Shown: positions 15,883 to 26,214, counted from the first letter of the stretch. The stretch: DNA of 46,234 nucleotides from JAFGSZ01 sp964492185 (GCA_964492185.1 CAZBJH010000013.1:1-46234); one strand, 5' to 3'. Numbers and translations are program-made. Notes: a model not told the origin generated them from the letters alone.

Positions 15883-18800
15883 ATGAAGAGACTATCAAAC
15901 AATGGAAATCGCAATAATTGCCGGATTGCAGTTATCGGAGCGGGATGTTATTATCCCGGGGCAAAATCCACCTTACAACTTTGGGAAAATGTGCTGGCCA
16001 GAAGGCAGCAATTTCGCGAGATGCCTGATATCAGGCTTCCCAAGAGTGAATATTATGATCCTGATCCTATGGTGCCGGATAAGACTTATCAGAGTAAAGC
16101 TGCCGTAATGGACGGTTTTCAATTTGACTGGTTGGATAAGAAGATACCGAAAGGCACTTTTGACAGCACCGACATTGTTCACTGGCTGGCACTTGATACC
16201 GTGTTAAAAGCATTGAATGATGCAGGTTATCAAAAAGACAATGTACCAAAGGATAATACTGGTGTAATAATAGGGAATACTTTAACCGGAGAATTTACCC
16301 GATCAAATAATATGCTTTTACGCTGGCCCTATGTTAAGAAGGTATTGCTTGCATCGCTTAAGCAAAAGGGATTATCGCATCACTTTGACAGTCTTGAATC
16401 TATCATGGAAAAATATTATAAATCAGTGTTTACCCCTGTTAATGAGGATACTCTGGCGGGCGGACTGGCAAATACCATTGCAGGCAGGGTATGTAATTTT
16501 CTTGATTTACACGGTGGGGGTTATATAGTGGATGGTGCATGTTCATCTTCCCTGCTTGCTATTATCACGGGGGCAAATTATCTTGAATCGGGACAGATGG
16601 ATATGGTGATCGCAGGCGGAGTTGATATTAGTCTTGATACTTTTGAGCTTGTTGGCTTTTCAAAAACAAAAGCACTTGCCCCCGATGAAATGCAGGTATA
16701 TGATAAGGGGGGCCGTGGATTTATTCCCGGAGAAGGATGCGGTACTGTGATCTTGAAAAGGCTTGAGGATGCCCGGAGGGATAATGACCAGGTATATTCT
16801 GTCATTACCGGTTGGGGGATCTCCTCGGACGGCAAGGGAGGGATCACCGCGCCGAATGCCAAAGGACAGTCAAGAGCCCTGATAAGGGCACATAAAAAAG
16901 CAGGTATTGATACCGGTAAGATCGATTTCATTGAAGGACACGGCACTGGAACTACAGTGGGTGATAAGATAGAGTTGGAAGGAATGGCAATTGCCCTGAA
17001 TATTGATAAAGAGTTACCAAACCGAAGTTGCGGGATAACATCATATAAGTCGATTGTCGGCCATACCAAAGCAGCAGCGGGTGTAGGAGCATTCATCAAA
17101 ACAGTTATAGCATTGAATCGCAGAATATTGCCTCCAACGGCAGGCCTCAGGGATTTCAACCCTGTTTTCGAGGATACAGCCAAAACGATATACCCGATAA
17201 TACAGGGACAGGTGCGTGATCCGAAATCTGTTCTTACTGCCGGTGTTTCTGCTATGGGCTTTGGTGGCATAAACAGTCACGTAGTTATGCAGTCGGGTGA
17301 TAAGCCACATGATAAGTTCAAGCCACATATTGAGGAAAGGAAATTGCTTGTATCTGAACAGAGCAGTGAATTATTCATGTTTAGCGGCAGATCCGTGGAT
17401 GATCTGATACTAAAAATAAGCGATGCAAATGAAAAATGTGCAGGTATAAGTTATGCGGAAATGACGGATATGGCTTTTCATATCAATACAGGCATTGATC
17501 AGCAGGCAAAATGGAGAGCTGCCGTTGTTGCCTCAAAACCGCTTGAGCTCGGGCAGAAACTGAAAGATCTCATTTCAGCGGTCAAAAAAGATCCTTCAGA
17601 GTCTTTAATAACTATTGCAAATGATACGGTTGTTTTCGGTGAGGTAATAAAAAAACCAAGGATTGGAGTATTATTTCCCGGTCAGGGTGCTCAACGCCTT
17701 AATATGGGACGTGGGTTGATTGAGCGTTTCGACTGGGCTGAGGAACTGGCTTTGTATGCAAACAATTTGTTTATTGAAGAAGGAGATGATGATGTATTAA
17801 GTAAAATATACCGGCCTGTTGACAGGATTGAGGGCAGCAATGAAGAAAACCTATGGAAAGAAGAGCTAAAACAAACTAACATTGCACAACCTGCCATAAC
17901 ACTTGTTTCCCTGATATGGTTCCGTTACCTTGAAAAACTGGGAATAAAGATTGACGCGGTGTCCGGGCATAGCCTCGGGGAACTGATGTCTTTTTATGCC
18001 ACCGGCCGCATGAACGATGAGCAATTATTGCGTTTTGCCGCTTTCAGGGGCAAAAAGATGGGGAGCTGTGGTTCGGGCACCATGGCCAGTCTGGTATGCA
18101 CAAAAGAAAAAGCGGAAAAACTCATTATAGGTATCCCCGGGTATCTTACAATAGCCAATATCAATGCCCTCGAACAAACTGTAGTAAGCGGAGAGGCTGA
18201 TAGTATACATAAGGTGATAAAAAAAGCTGAAGCCCTTCATATCGGGGCAGTTGAGTTGCCGGTATCTGCGGCTTTTCATTCAGACCTGATTTCCGATGCA
18301 GCTATTGAGGTAAGAAATTTTAAAGTCCTGGAGAAGAGTTCGGCAAAAGCAAATAGCATTAAGCTTATAAGTAGCGTTTCAGGTGATATCATAACACCCG
18401 GGGCAGGATTGAACAATTATTTTTCCGATCAGACAATCAGACAGGTAAATTTTATTAATACTGTTGACCGGTTAATAAAAGAGTGTGATATATTGATCGA
18501 GATCGGTCCGGGAAGGGTATTATCCGGCCTGGTATCAGGAATTACCGGAGATATTAAATGTTTTCCCGTAGAAGCAGAGGCAAATGATGACATTTCATTG
18601 AACAGAACAATTGCCAACCTGTATATTCGAGGTGCAGATATTAATGTTCAGGAATTGTATTCCAATCGTCTGATAAGGGATTTTCAACCTGCATCGGAAA
18701 AGGATTTTATAGTAAATCCCTTGGAACGTCCGTTGCCTGGTGAAGTGGAAGATAAATCTGACGCCAAAATATCAGGAGTTATGCCTGATAGTCTTTTCCA

Positions 18801-21800
18801 TGACCTGGATAAGGATAGTACACTGTTCAGGGATTATTATAAGGTAAGGAAGGATTTTATAAGAGATGTTCTGGAAGCCGACATGAAACATTTTCATTTG
18901 TATAGCACAAAGGATGAAGTGTCTCCTGCCGGTGTGGAGGAATCAGTTCCGGATAGATCATACAGAATCCACGATAAAGATAAAAAAGATAATAAAAAAA
19001 TATCGGTAAGAAAGATGCTGAATGAAGCCCTTGAGTTAGCAACCGGCTTTCCGGCAGCTTCTTACTCTGACAACATGAAATTGCTCGATGATTTTAATCT
19101 TGACAGTATCAAGGCAGGTGCATTAATTGCCGGCTTGTCGAAAGCATTAAGTATTCAGGGTAAGATATCCGCGGGTACACTCGCCAATGCATCAATCGGT
19201 AAGATCGTTGAAACCATTGAGGAACATATGCCTGCCGGTGATTCAGTAAATAATATGCCGGCAAAGCCTTCAGGAAATGAGAATGTTGAAGATATTGTTT
19301 TGAAAATGGTCGCGGATAAAACAGGTTTCCCTTTAAAAGATCTGCGGCTGGATTTCAGGATCCTGGATGATCTGAATCTTGACAGTATTAAAGCCAGTGC
19401 ACTGATCGCCGAACTAAGCAGGAAGTTTAATATACAGGGTAAATTGCAAGCTGTTAATTATGCAAATGCAAGGCTTGAAGAGTTGATAACCGGAATAAAA
19501 TCACAATCGGGACTAACTGAAAAAACCAATTTGGAGAATACTTCTGAGGATTTGGGAATGACAGATAATTGGGTGCGTGATTTTACAGCAGTTATTGAGG
19601 AGGAACCTTTGATTGTTGATAATGAGCAACGTAATGCATACTGGCGGGATAAGAGTGTTATGATTGTTTATGCTAAAAAGAATGTTTGGATTGAAGAATT
19701 TAGCCGTGAACTGGAGAAAATGGCAATTCATGTAAAGATAACCGGTTTCCGTGATATTGTTTATGATGAAAAGGATAATCCGGATGTTGTGTTTATCGTA
19801 TTACCTGATGAGGAAGCAACTGAGGGGTCTGTTAAAGAGACGGTTGAACTGCTGTCAGCCGCTGCAAAGTATACGGTTAATAAAGATGTTGAAACAGGAT
19901 TTTTACAATTCGGCGATGGTTATTTTGCGCACGGGGAAGGAGATACCGGCATAAAAAACCATTTCGGTGCAATAGCTTTTGCTGCAAGTATACACCTTGA
20001 AAGGCCGCGAGCAAAGATAAGAGCTGTTGAGCTCGATAATAACATGACGGTACAACAAGCATCAGTTTCTGTACTTGATGAATTCCTTTTGTCTGACAGG
20101 TTTGTATCCTCGGGTTATAATTCCGAAGGTGTAAGAAGTGTCAGACTTTATGAAATAGCGAAAATGCATGCCGGTGGATCAGGGAGTTATACTCTTGATA
20201 GTAAAGATGTTGTTTTGGTGACCGGCGGGGCTAAAGGAATAACTGCGGCGTGCGCGTTTGCCGCAGCACGCAAATACAGGTGTACTATGGTTTTGACAGG
20301 CAGTTCAGCCATCTCTGATGAGATAAGGCTGACAATGCAAAAATATGAAGAGGAAGGTCTGACAGCTTTATATTATACCTGTGATATCACTGATCCCGGC
20401 TCTGTAAAGAAAATGGTAAGTCTCGCGGGAAAGGAAACGGGAAGAATTACTGCCGTGATCCACGGGGCCGGCAGGAATATTCCCCGAAGGGCTGAACAGG
20501 TAAGTGCCGGGGAGGCTTTTGAGGAAATATCGCCCAAGATGACAGGAGCTATAAATATTGTAAATGCTTTAAGTGAGGGCCGGTTAAAGGCTTTTATCGC
20601 ACTTACCTCTGTCATTGGTGTTACCGGTATGCCGGGAAACAGCTGGTATGCCTTTTCCAATGAGGTGCTGGACCTGTTTCTTCGTAATGTAAAGAAAAGA
20701 AGTCATGTTAAGACCAAATCCCTGGCTTATAGTGTATGGAGCAGTATAGGTATGGGAGCACGTATGGGTAGTGCAGAAACACTTGGCAATATGGGTATAG
20801 GTGCGGTTTCGCCGGAAGAGGGAACGGATCATTTCCTCAGGTGTTTTGAGCATGAGGCAGATGACCAGCAGGTGATCATCGCCTCACGGCTTGGAGGATT
20901 GGATACATGGAAACGTAAAAGGCAATCATTGCCTGACAACTTCCGGTTTCTTGAAACAGTCAGCTACCATGAGCCCGGTGTTGAACTGAAAATCAGGACA
21001 AAGCTCAACCGTGAAACAGATCTTTATTCTGAAGATCATAATTACAATGGTTCTTTATTGTTACCAACGGTTTTTGGACTTGAAGCCATGGCAGAAGCTG
21101 TTGCTGCAGTGCTGGGAAGGGAGAAGCTTGATGCAATAAAATTTGAGAATATCAACCTGTTAAAGCCGATCGTTATTCCTGATGAAGGCTCCGTTGAGGT
21201 ACAGGTAAGAGCACTTGTACATGAACCTGAAGGGGAGGATGGTTTAATTAAAGTATCTGCCGGAATATCAACTGAGGATTCGGATTTTACCGATGAGCAT
21301 TTCTCATCTGATTTTATTGTGGGTATATGGGAACAAACAGAACATTCGGATGTGACACTGCCGGAGAAACCATTACCAATCATTCCCGGAAATGACCTTT
21401 ATAACTGGTTATTGTTCCAGGGTAAAAGGTTTCAATACATTGACAGGGTATATAGTTTGAATTCGGGTGAAGCTGTTTATAGAACCAAAAGGGTACAGAA
21501 TGATACGTCAGGATCATGTTTCCCGGAAAAGAAAAGCTGGTCATTTATCCTTGGCAGTCCGTTATTCAGGGATGCATTACTGCAATCAGTACAGCTTATA
21601 TTAACCCAGAACAAGTATTTGCCAGTCAGGATCAAAGAATGGGAAATCCCGGCCGTTAACCGCCAGGTGGAAGGAGATCTGGTGGTATGTGAAATGGTTA
21701 ATCAGGATCTGGACAGTGGTGTATGTGATGTGCGTCTGATAAGTGAAAGCGGGGAGATACTGGAACATATAAGGGGATATGAAGTTAAAGCACTTGAACC

Positions 21801-23511
21801 CAGTCCGGAACATCCCATGCCTGAAGAAATGGCTGATTTTTCCAGATATTACGGGAAGAAGATCTTAAATGCTTTTCAGCAACATAGTTCTATGATAAGG
21901 CATGAGCCGATACTGATCATTTCAAAGAATGACAGATTTTTTAACGTGATGAATAATAAAGAAAGGCATGCAGCAGAACAGGAACTTTTTAAGCATGAAT
22001 TTGTAAATAAGCATGAAAAGCCTGATAATTTGAAGATTAGCTGGCAACAGAACGGGAAACCGGTTATTGAAAATAGTGAACTGGGAATTTCAATATCTCA
22101 CAGCAGATCCGTATTAATTATGTCAGTTGGCAAGGAAGAACAGGGATGCGATATAGAGTTTGTTGAGTCGCGTTCTAAAGATGATTGGTGTGACCTGCTT
22201 GAAAACAAGCATCTGGAATTGTTTGATCGCCTGGAAACAGAGGATAAGGACATTAATATTTCAGGCACACGTATATGGAGCATCAGGGAAACGGTTATTA
22301 AAGCATTCGGGCAGCTACCCCTGAGCATAACAATAGCAAAGATCCTGGATAAACATATTTTATTCACTGTCAGAACACCTGATCATATAGTGAACATTCT
22401 TACATTTCCTGTCCGGGTGCTTCCGGGTAATTCATATGTCGTTGCTGTCATTACCGGATTACCTGATGATGAAAACCCTGATGACAATTCGCGAATTGCA
22501 ACAGTATCTGATAATTTGTTCAATGAACGGACCGGGGCATTTTCGACGGAATTCATAACCACCTTTAAAGAATGTAAGGGTTTTTACGGTAAGACATATT
22601 TTACCGATTTTCCCTTGTGGATGGGATCCCTCCGGGAGCTTGTACTAAGTCCTGTGAGTAAGCAGTTGCTTGCCGATCTGGGGTCGGGTAAATATGGCAT
22701 GGTGACCAATCATTCGGACATAAACGTATACAATGAAGCCGAATCACTGAACAGGATCAGTGGAAGTATGAGGATCACGGGCAACTCGGATCTTGAAAAT
22801 TCATTTATTGATCTTAGCTTCGAATGGTTCAGGCAATCTGATACAGGTAATCTGATCAGGCTGGCCGATTGCAATCTGTCAACAACCTGGGTAAGCATTG
22901 AGGGCCGGGGTATTGTGAAAAAAAGTCCGCTACCCGGTTATTTTCGAGACTTTTTATCAGAATACATGAGAGAAGGAATGATTAATAGTCTTAAGAATGG
23001 CATCGATAAGTATATCAACATGAGTGAACTTGGGAAAACAATATACAGTGCACCGGCTTTTCCACGGCCCGAAATATTGTTGAACAGGGTGATCCACGAG
23101 ACAGGGATGTATGACAGTAATGCCGTTGGTAACCTGTATTATTCAAATTATTATGACTGGCAGGCAAAGAGTATTGAAAGGCTTATCCACGCGACTATAC
23201 CTGAGATATTTCTAAGCGGGGGGAAGAAGGGTGAATATGTTTGCCTGCAGTGTGGAGTGAATCATATACAGGAGGCCATGCCTTTCGAAGATATTGAAGT
23301 ATGCATGTATCTGGAAACACTTTTCGAAAACGGTATCCGGTTTTACTTTGAATATTTTAGTTCGGATAAGGAAAACAAACGAAAGCTGGCTTATGGGAAT
23401 AATACAATTATCTGGGCCAAACGGCTTCACGACCATTCTTTGCCTTATGTTAAATCATTACCGGAAAAGCTTCTGGCACAGGTTATGGATAAGAAAGCCG
23501 AACTTATATAG
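15883..23511 (+). CDS. iterative type I polyketide synthase of the enediyne/polyene (PKSE) type with fused hot-dog thioesterases
   Basis: A 2,542-residue multidomain synthase. In order: KS (about 10-440; Cys220 in VDGACSSSL, His353 in EGHGTGT, His394 in GHTKAA); AT (about 590-890; GQGAQ, Ser697 in GHSLGE, His799 in AAFHS). Tandem ACPs follow (Ser1075 and Ser1168 in NLDSIK). KR is at about 1440-1690 (TGGAKGIT at 1447, Ser1576, Tyr1589) and DH-type hot dog at about 1705-1960 (D1718-H1719). The built-in 4'-phosphopantetheinyl transferase is at about 1985-2170 (SISHS, GCDIE, WSIRETVIKA). Two hot-dog domains end it, at about 2225-2370 (YFTDFPLWMGSLRE) and 2390-2542 (GNLYYSNYYDWQAK). KS text such as NTLTGEFTRSN and STDIVHWLALD matches the enediyne PKS type, and the internal PPTase is that family's hallmark. 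The last domain resembles the partner thioesterase of enediyne PKSs, here fused. The likely product is a conjugated polyene chain (inference). The TAG stop lies in a dispersed repeat. Confidence 0.93.
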   Translation: MKRLSNNGNRNNCRIAVIGAGCYYPGAKSTLQLWENVLARRQQFREMPDIRLPKSEYYDPDPMVPDKTYQSKAAVMDGFQFDWLDKKIPKGTFDSTDIVHWLALDTVLKALNDAGYQKDNVPKDNTGVIIGNTLTGEFTRSNNMLLRWPYVKKVLLASLKQKGLSHHFDSLESIMEKYYKSVFTPVNEDTLAGGLANTIAGRVCNFLDLHGGGYIVDGACSSSLLAIITGANYLESGQMDMVIAGGVDISLDTFELVGFSKTKALAPDEMQVYDKGGRGFIPGEGCGTVILKRLEDARRDNDQVYSVITGWGISSDGKGGITAPNAKGQSRALIRAHKKAGIDTGKIDFIEGHGTGTTVGDKIELEGMAIALNIDKELPNRSCGITSYKSIVGHTKAAAGVGAFIKTVIALNRRILPPTAGLRDFNPVFEDTAKTIYPIIQGQVRDPKSVLTAGVSAMGFGGINSHVVMQSGDKPHDKFKPHIEERKLLVSEQSSELFMFSGRSVDDLILKISDANEKCAGISYAEMTDMAFHINTGIDQQAKWRAAVVASKPLELGQKLKDLISAVKKDPSESLITIANDTVVFGEVIKKPRIGVLFPGQGAQRLNMGRGLIERFDWAEELALYANNLFIEEGDDDVLSKIYRPVDRIEGSNEENLWKEELKQTNIAQPAITLVSLIWFRYLEKLGIKIDAVSGHSLGELMSFYATGRMNDEQLLRFAAFRGKKMGSCGSGTMASLVCTKEKAEKLIIGIPGYLTIANINALEQTVVSGEADSIHKVIKKAEALHIGAVELPVSAAFHSDLISDAAIEVRNFKVLEKSSAKANSIKLISSVSGDIITPGAGLNNYFSDQTIRQVNFINTVDRLIKECDILIEIGPGRVLSGLVSGITGDIKCFPVEAEANDDISLNRTIANLYIRGADINVQELYSNRLIRDFQPASEKDFIVNPLERPLPGEVEDKSDAKISGVMPDSLFHDLDKDSTLFRDYYKVRKDFIRDVLEADMKHFHLYSTKDEVSPAGVEESVPDRSYRIHDKDKKDNKKISVRKMLNEALELATGFPAASYSDNMKLLDDFNLDSIKAGALIAGLSKALSIQGKISAGTLANASIGKIVETIEEHMPAGDSVNNMPAKPSGNENVEDIVLKMVADKTGFPLKDLRLDFRILDDLNLDSIKASALIAELSRKFNIQGKLQAVNYANARLEELITGIKSQSGLTEKTNLENTSEDLGMTDNWVRDFTAVIEEEPLIVDNEQRNAYWRDKSVMIVYAKKNVWIEEFSRELEKMAIHVKITGFRDIVYDEKDNPDVVFIVLPDEEATEGSVKETVELLSAAAKYTVNKDVETGFLQFGDGYFAHGEGDTGIKNHFGAIAFAASIHLERPRAKIRAVELDNNMTVQQASVSVLDEFLLSDRFVSSGYNSEGVRSVRLYEIAKMHAGGSGSYTLDSKDVVLVTGGAKGITAACAFAAARKYRCTMVLTGSSAISDEIRLTMQKYEEEGLTALYYTCDITDPGSVKKMVSLAGKETGRITAVIHGAGRNIPRRAEQVSAGEAFEEISPKMTGAINIVNALSEGRLKAFIALTSVIGVTGMPGNSWYAFSNEVLDLFLRNVKKRSHVKTKSLAYSVWSSIGMGARMGSAETLGNMGIGAVSPEEGTDHFLRCFEHEADDQQVIIASRLGGLDTWKRKRQSLPDNFRFLETVSYHEPGVELKIRTKLNRETDLYSEDHNYNGSLLLPTVFGLEAMAEAVAAVLGREKLDAIKFENINLLKPIVIPDEGSVEVQVRALVHEPEGEDGLIKVSAGISTEDSDFTDEHFSSDFIVGIWEQTEHSDVTLPEKPLPIIPGNDLYNWLLFQGKRFQYIDRVYSLNSGEAVYRTKRVQNDTSGSCFPEKKSWSFILGSPLFRDALLQSVQLILTQNKYLPVRIKEWEIPAVNRQVEGDLVVCEMVNQDLDSGVCDVRLISESGEILEHIRGYEVKALEPSPEHPMPEEMADFSRYYGKKILNAFQQHSSMIRHEPILIISKNDRFFNVMNNKERHAAEQELFKHEFVNKHEKPDNLKISWQQNGKPVIENSELGISISHSRSVLIMSVGKEEQGCDIEFVESRSKDDWCDLLENKHLELFDRLETEDKDINISGTRIWSIRETVIKAFGQLPLSITIAKILDKHILFTVRTPDHIVNILTFPVRVLPGNSYVVAVITGLPDDENPDDNSRIATVSDNLFNERTGAFSTEFITTFKECKGFYGKTYFTDFPLWMGSLRELVLSPVSKQLLADLGSGKYGMVTNHSDINVYNEAESLNRISGSMRITGNSDLENSFIDLSFEWFRQSDTGNLIRLADCNLSTTWVSIEGRGIVKKSPLPGYFRDFLSEYMREGMINSLKNGIDKYINMSELGKTIYSAPAFPRPEILLNRVIHETGMYDSNAVGNLYYSNYYDWQAKSIERLIHATIPEIFLSGGKKGEYVCLQCGVNHIQEAMPFEDIEVCMYLETLFENGIRFYFEYFSSDKENKRKLAYGNNTIIWAKRLHDHSLPYVKSLPEKLLAQVMDKKAELI

Positions 23512-23543
23512 TGTTTGTCCATAATGTCCGATATCCGCGTTGC
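23509..23543 (+). repeat. repeat fragment F2 forming the whole gap between two convergent genes
   Basis: TAGTGTTTGTCCATAATGTC and the following CGATATCCGCGTTGCT match fragment F1 at one mismatch over 35 bases. Its first three bases are the stop codon of the polyketide synthase, and its last base is the start of the permease stop complement. Confidence 0.75.
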
Positions 23544-25969
23544 TATTCATATTTTATTGCCATTGCCGGGTTGGTTTTTGATGCTTTTAACGAGCGATGG
23601 AGAATTGTAAGCAGGGCTATGACCAAGGCAGAAAGAAACGCGTAAAAGAACGGAGCCGGTTGTAATGATATACGGTAATAAAAATTTTGCAGCCAGTTTT
23701 GCATTACAAACCAGGAAACAATCCATGCAATGATCGTTGATATGCTTATCAGGATAAGGATTTCTTTCATTAACATGAAGACGACATTTTTCCCGGATGC
23801 CCCGAGTACTTTCCGGATACCGATCTCACGGGTACGTTGTTCGGTGGTAAACGCGGTTAATCCAAATAAACCCAGGGTGGCGATGAAAATGGAAAAGACG
23901 GAAAAACCCAGTGCCACTTTACTGTTTCTTTTTTCCTGCTGATAAAGACTGTTAAAATCTTCATCAACAAAATAATATTGCATGGGTTCATTCAGGGTAT
24001 GCTTTTTCCATGTATTTTCAATATTATTAATTGCACGGTTCATGTCCCGCGGTGCGAGGCGAACTGTGACGGATCCCCAGTGCCAGTCTCCGGGCCTGAG
24101 AATAAACACATGGGGCTGGATCTCGTTGTGGAGTGACTGAAAATGGAAATCTTTAACAACACCTATTACTGTCAGATAGTTGAAGGTGTTGGGTTCATCT
24201 GCCGGTTGCATGAACCTCGTACCTATAGGATCTTTAAGATTAAACTTCCGCACGGCTGTTTCGTTTATCACTATCGCCGAGCTGTCGGAAGCAAATTCCC
24301 TGGAAAAGAACCTGCCTTCATCAAGTTGGAACTTATAAGTTTCAAGATGTTCGTAATCAATCCATGTAGTGTTCATAAGTATGGTGTGATCAGCTCCCCG
24401 TCCCTCAATCATATAACCGTTGTTATTATTCGGATGTCCCGGTACGGCTGTTGAAATGCTGGCCTGAGTTACACCGGGATATCTGGCTATCTCCTGTTTA
24501 AAGGTTTCTGTCTTATCACCCAGAGCACCTGCTCTGCGTATGGCCATTAGCCGTTCTTTATTAAACCCGAGATCTTTGTTTTGCATATAACTTATCTGCT
24601 GGTATATAATTAATGTACCAAGAATAATAATAATGGAGATAGCAAACTGGATAACCACCAGAAAGCTTCGGAAATTACCGTTTTTAAGTCCTGACTTTAC
24701 TTTTCCGCTAAGAACGGTTACAGGCCGGAAGGAGGAAAGGTAAAAAGCCGGGTAACTTCCTGCCAAAACGCCGACTATTAATGAGAGTATTATAAGGCCC
24801 GGCACGATATACCATTTGCCGAAATAATTCAGGGAAAGATGCATATTGATCAGATCATTAAAATAGGGCATTGTCAACTCTACTAGCAAAACAGCTATTA
24901 TGAGGGCCAGGAAGCTCATTATGACCGATTCGAACAGGAATTGCCGGACCAGGTTACCTTTTGAAGAGCCCACCACTTTTCGTATGCCCACTTCTTTTGA
25001 ACGTCCTGCCGAACGGGCTGTGGACAGGTTCATATAATTAATGGCGGCAATCACAATTACCAGAACTGCAATGACTGAAAATATGTAGATGTATTTTTTA
25101 TCGTTGGTGGGTTTTAATGAATGATCTATTTCATTATTCAGATGAATATCAGTGAGAGGCTGAAGATAAAGGCCATATTGGTTTCCTGCTTCAGTAAATT
25201 CTTTTGTTGAAATGCCAAGGAATTTTTTCAGTTGCGGACCGACATATTTTTCAAGCAAAGCCGGGATCTTTGTTTCCAGCTTATCAGCTGAAGTTCCGTC
25301 TTCAAGCAGTATATATGTATTGAAACTGTTTGATAGCCAGAAATCATCCAGTGCCCTGCTATGGGATAAAAATGAACCGGCCATGGTAAAATTAAAATGA
25401 CAGTTTTCCGGGGGGTCTTTCAATATACCTGTGATGGTATAATAAGTTGTATCGGAATTAATTCTTAGTTGTTTCCCGACAGGGTCCCGGTCACCAAAGT
25501 AACGTTTAGCTGTGGATTCGGTAAGTACCAGCTTATAAGGTGCATTCAGAACATCATTCTCGTTTCCCTGTATCAGGTCGAATGAAAAAATGTTAAAGAA
25601 GCTCGAATCAACCAGTATCATATCCTTTTCAACAAAGGATTTATCATCATATTTAATGACCACTTCAGCCCACCGGTCCAATCGTGCAGCATCAATTACT
25701 TCGGGAAAATCTTCAAGAAAGGCTGCAGCTGTCGGAGCGGCAGTATATGCACCATTAAGTTCTGCATCACCAAACTTTCCGTTAAGGATAAGGCGATATA
25801 TGTTATCTTTTTTCTCATTGAACCTGTCGTAACTCAGTTCATACGCAACAAACAGTATGATCATTATGCTGCAGGCCAGACCAATGGCAAGCCCCGATAT
25901 ATTGATCAGTATATAGGTTTTATGACGGAGCAGATTCCGGATGGCAATCTTAAGAAAGTTCGATATCAT
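23543..25969 (-). CDS. ABC transporter permease, MacB/FtsX family
   Basis: An 808-residue inner-membrane permease of the MacB/FtsX superfamily as duplicated in Bacteroidota. It starts with a helix at about 20-42 (GLAIGLACSIMIILFVAYEL) after NFLKIAIRNLLRHK. A periplasmic MacB_PCD domain follows, then FtsX helices around 285-420 containing the conserved AGRSKEVGIRKVVGSSKGNL. A second periplasmic domain comes next. A second FtsX helix set ends the protein, with TREIGIRKVLGASGKNVVFML and a final AMAIKYE. Such proteins do mechanotransmission rather than classical import, exporting lipoproteins, peptides or drugs with a separate ATPase that is not in this window. It is convergent with the polyketide synthase, only 31 bases apart, so a link with that product is not shown. 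Confidence 0.93.
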   Translation of the reverse strand: MISNFLKIAIRNLLRHKTYILINISGLAIGLACSIMIILFVAYELSYDRFNEKKDNIYRLILNGKFGDAELNGAYTAAPTAAAFLEDFPEVIDAARLDRWAEVVIKYDDKSFVEKDMILVDSSFFNIFSFDLIQGNENDVLNAPYKLVLTESTAKRYFGDRDPVGKQLRINSDTTYYTITGILKDPPENCHFNFTMAGSFLSHSRALDDFWLSNSFNTYILLEDGTSADKLETKIPALLEKYVGPQLKKFLGISTKEFTEAGNQYGLYLQPLTDIHLNNEIDHSLKPTNDKKYIYIFSVIAVLVIVIAAINYMNLSTARSAGRSKEVGIRKVVGSSKGNLVRQFLFESVIMSFLALIIAVLLVELTMPYFNDLINMHLSLNYFGKWYIVPGLIILSLIVGVLAGSYPAFYLSSFRPVTVLSGKVKSGLKNGNFRSFLVVIQFAISIIIILGTLIIYQQISYMQNKDLGFNKERLMAIRRAGALGDKTETFKQEIARYPGVTQASISTAVPGHPNNNNGYMIEGRGADHTILMNTTWIDYEHLETYKFQLDEGRFFSREFASDSSAIVINETAVRKFNLKDPIGTRFMQPADEPNTFNYLTVIGVVKDFHFQSLHNEIQPHVFILRPGDWHWGSVTVRLAPRDMNRAINNIENTWKKHTLNEPMQYYFVDEDFNSLYQQEKRNSKVALGFSVFSIFIATLGLFGLTAFTTEQRTREIGIRKVLGASGKNVVFMLMKEILILISISTIIAWIVSWFVMQNWLQNFYYRISLQPAPFFYAFLSALVIALLTILHRSLKASKTNPAMAIKYE

Positions 25970-26045
25970 AATTACTTTATTGAATTTGGAACTTACTCAT
26001 AAGACGACCGGCATATGTGAATCGTTACAAATGAAATTATAAACA

Positions 26046-26168
26046 GTGTCTGTCCATAAAGTCCCATTTGCCGCGTTACGCTTGTCCGGAAATTGCTCAT
26101 TTACGACTGGTAAACTCCGCGTTTCCGGACTGCGCAAGCCTTGCAAATGGAAGTTTATGGACATACAC
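26046..26168 (+). repeat. 123-bp palindromic repeat, complete copy R4
   Basis: Best view of the symmetry. The outer arms GTGTCTGTCCATAAAGTCCC and the complement of TTTATGGACATACAC face each other. Next come CATTTGC and GCAAATG, then GTCCGGAAA and TTTCCGGAC. The centre carries GCTCATTTAC and GTAAACTCCGC. It lies 46 bases after the stop of the peptidase gene, in the 245-base gap before the permease. Confidence 0.9.
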
Positions 26169-26214
26169 TAAGTAGTATGTATGTGTTCGATATTTTAATT
26201 ATTTCACCCTGAAA

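Noticed and set aside
15883..23511. Calling the synthase part of a true enediyne antibiotic cluster
   Set aside because: No accessory warhead, oxygenase, resistance or tailoring genes are in the window; only the synthase type is supported.
15883..23511. Calling the synthase a PUFA synthase (PfaA)
   Set aside because: The KS active site is DGACSSS, AT is followed by only two ACPs, and KR-DH-PPTase follow in one chain with no PfaB-D genes; tandem NLDSIK ACPs alone are not enough.
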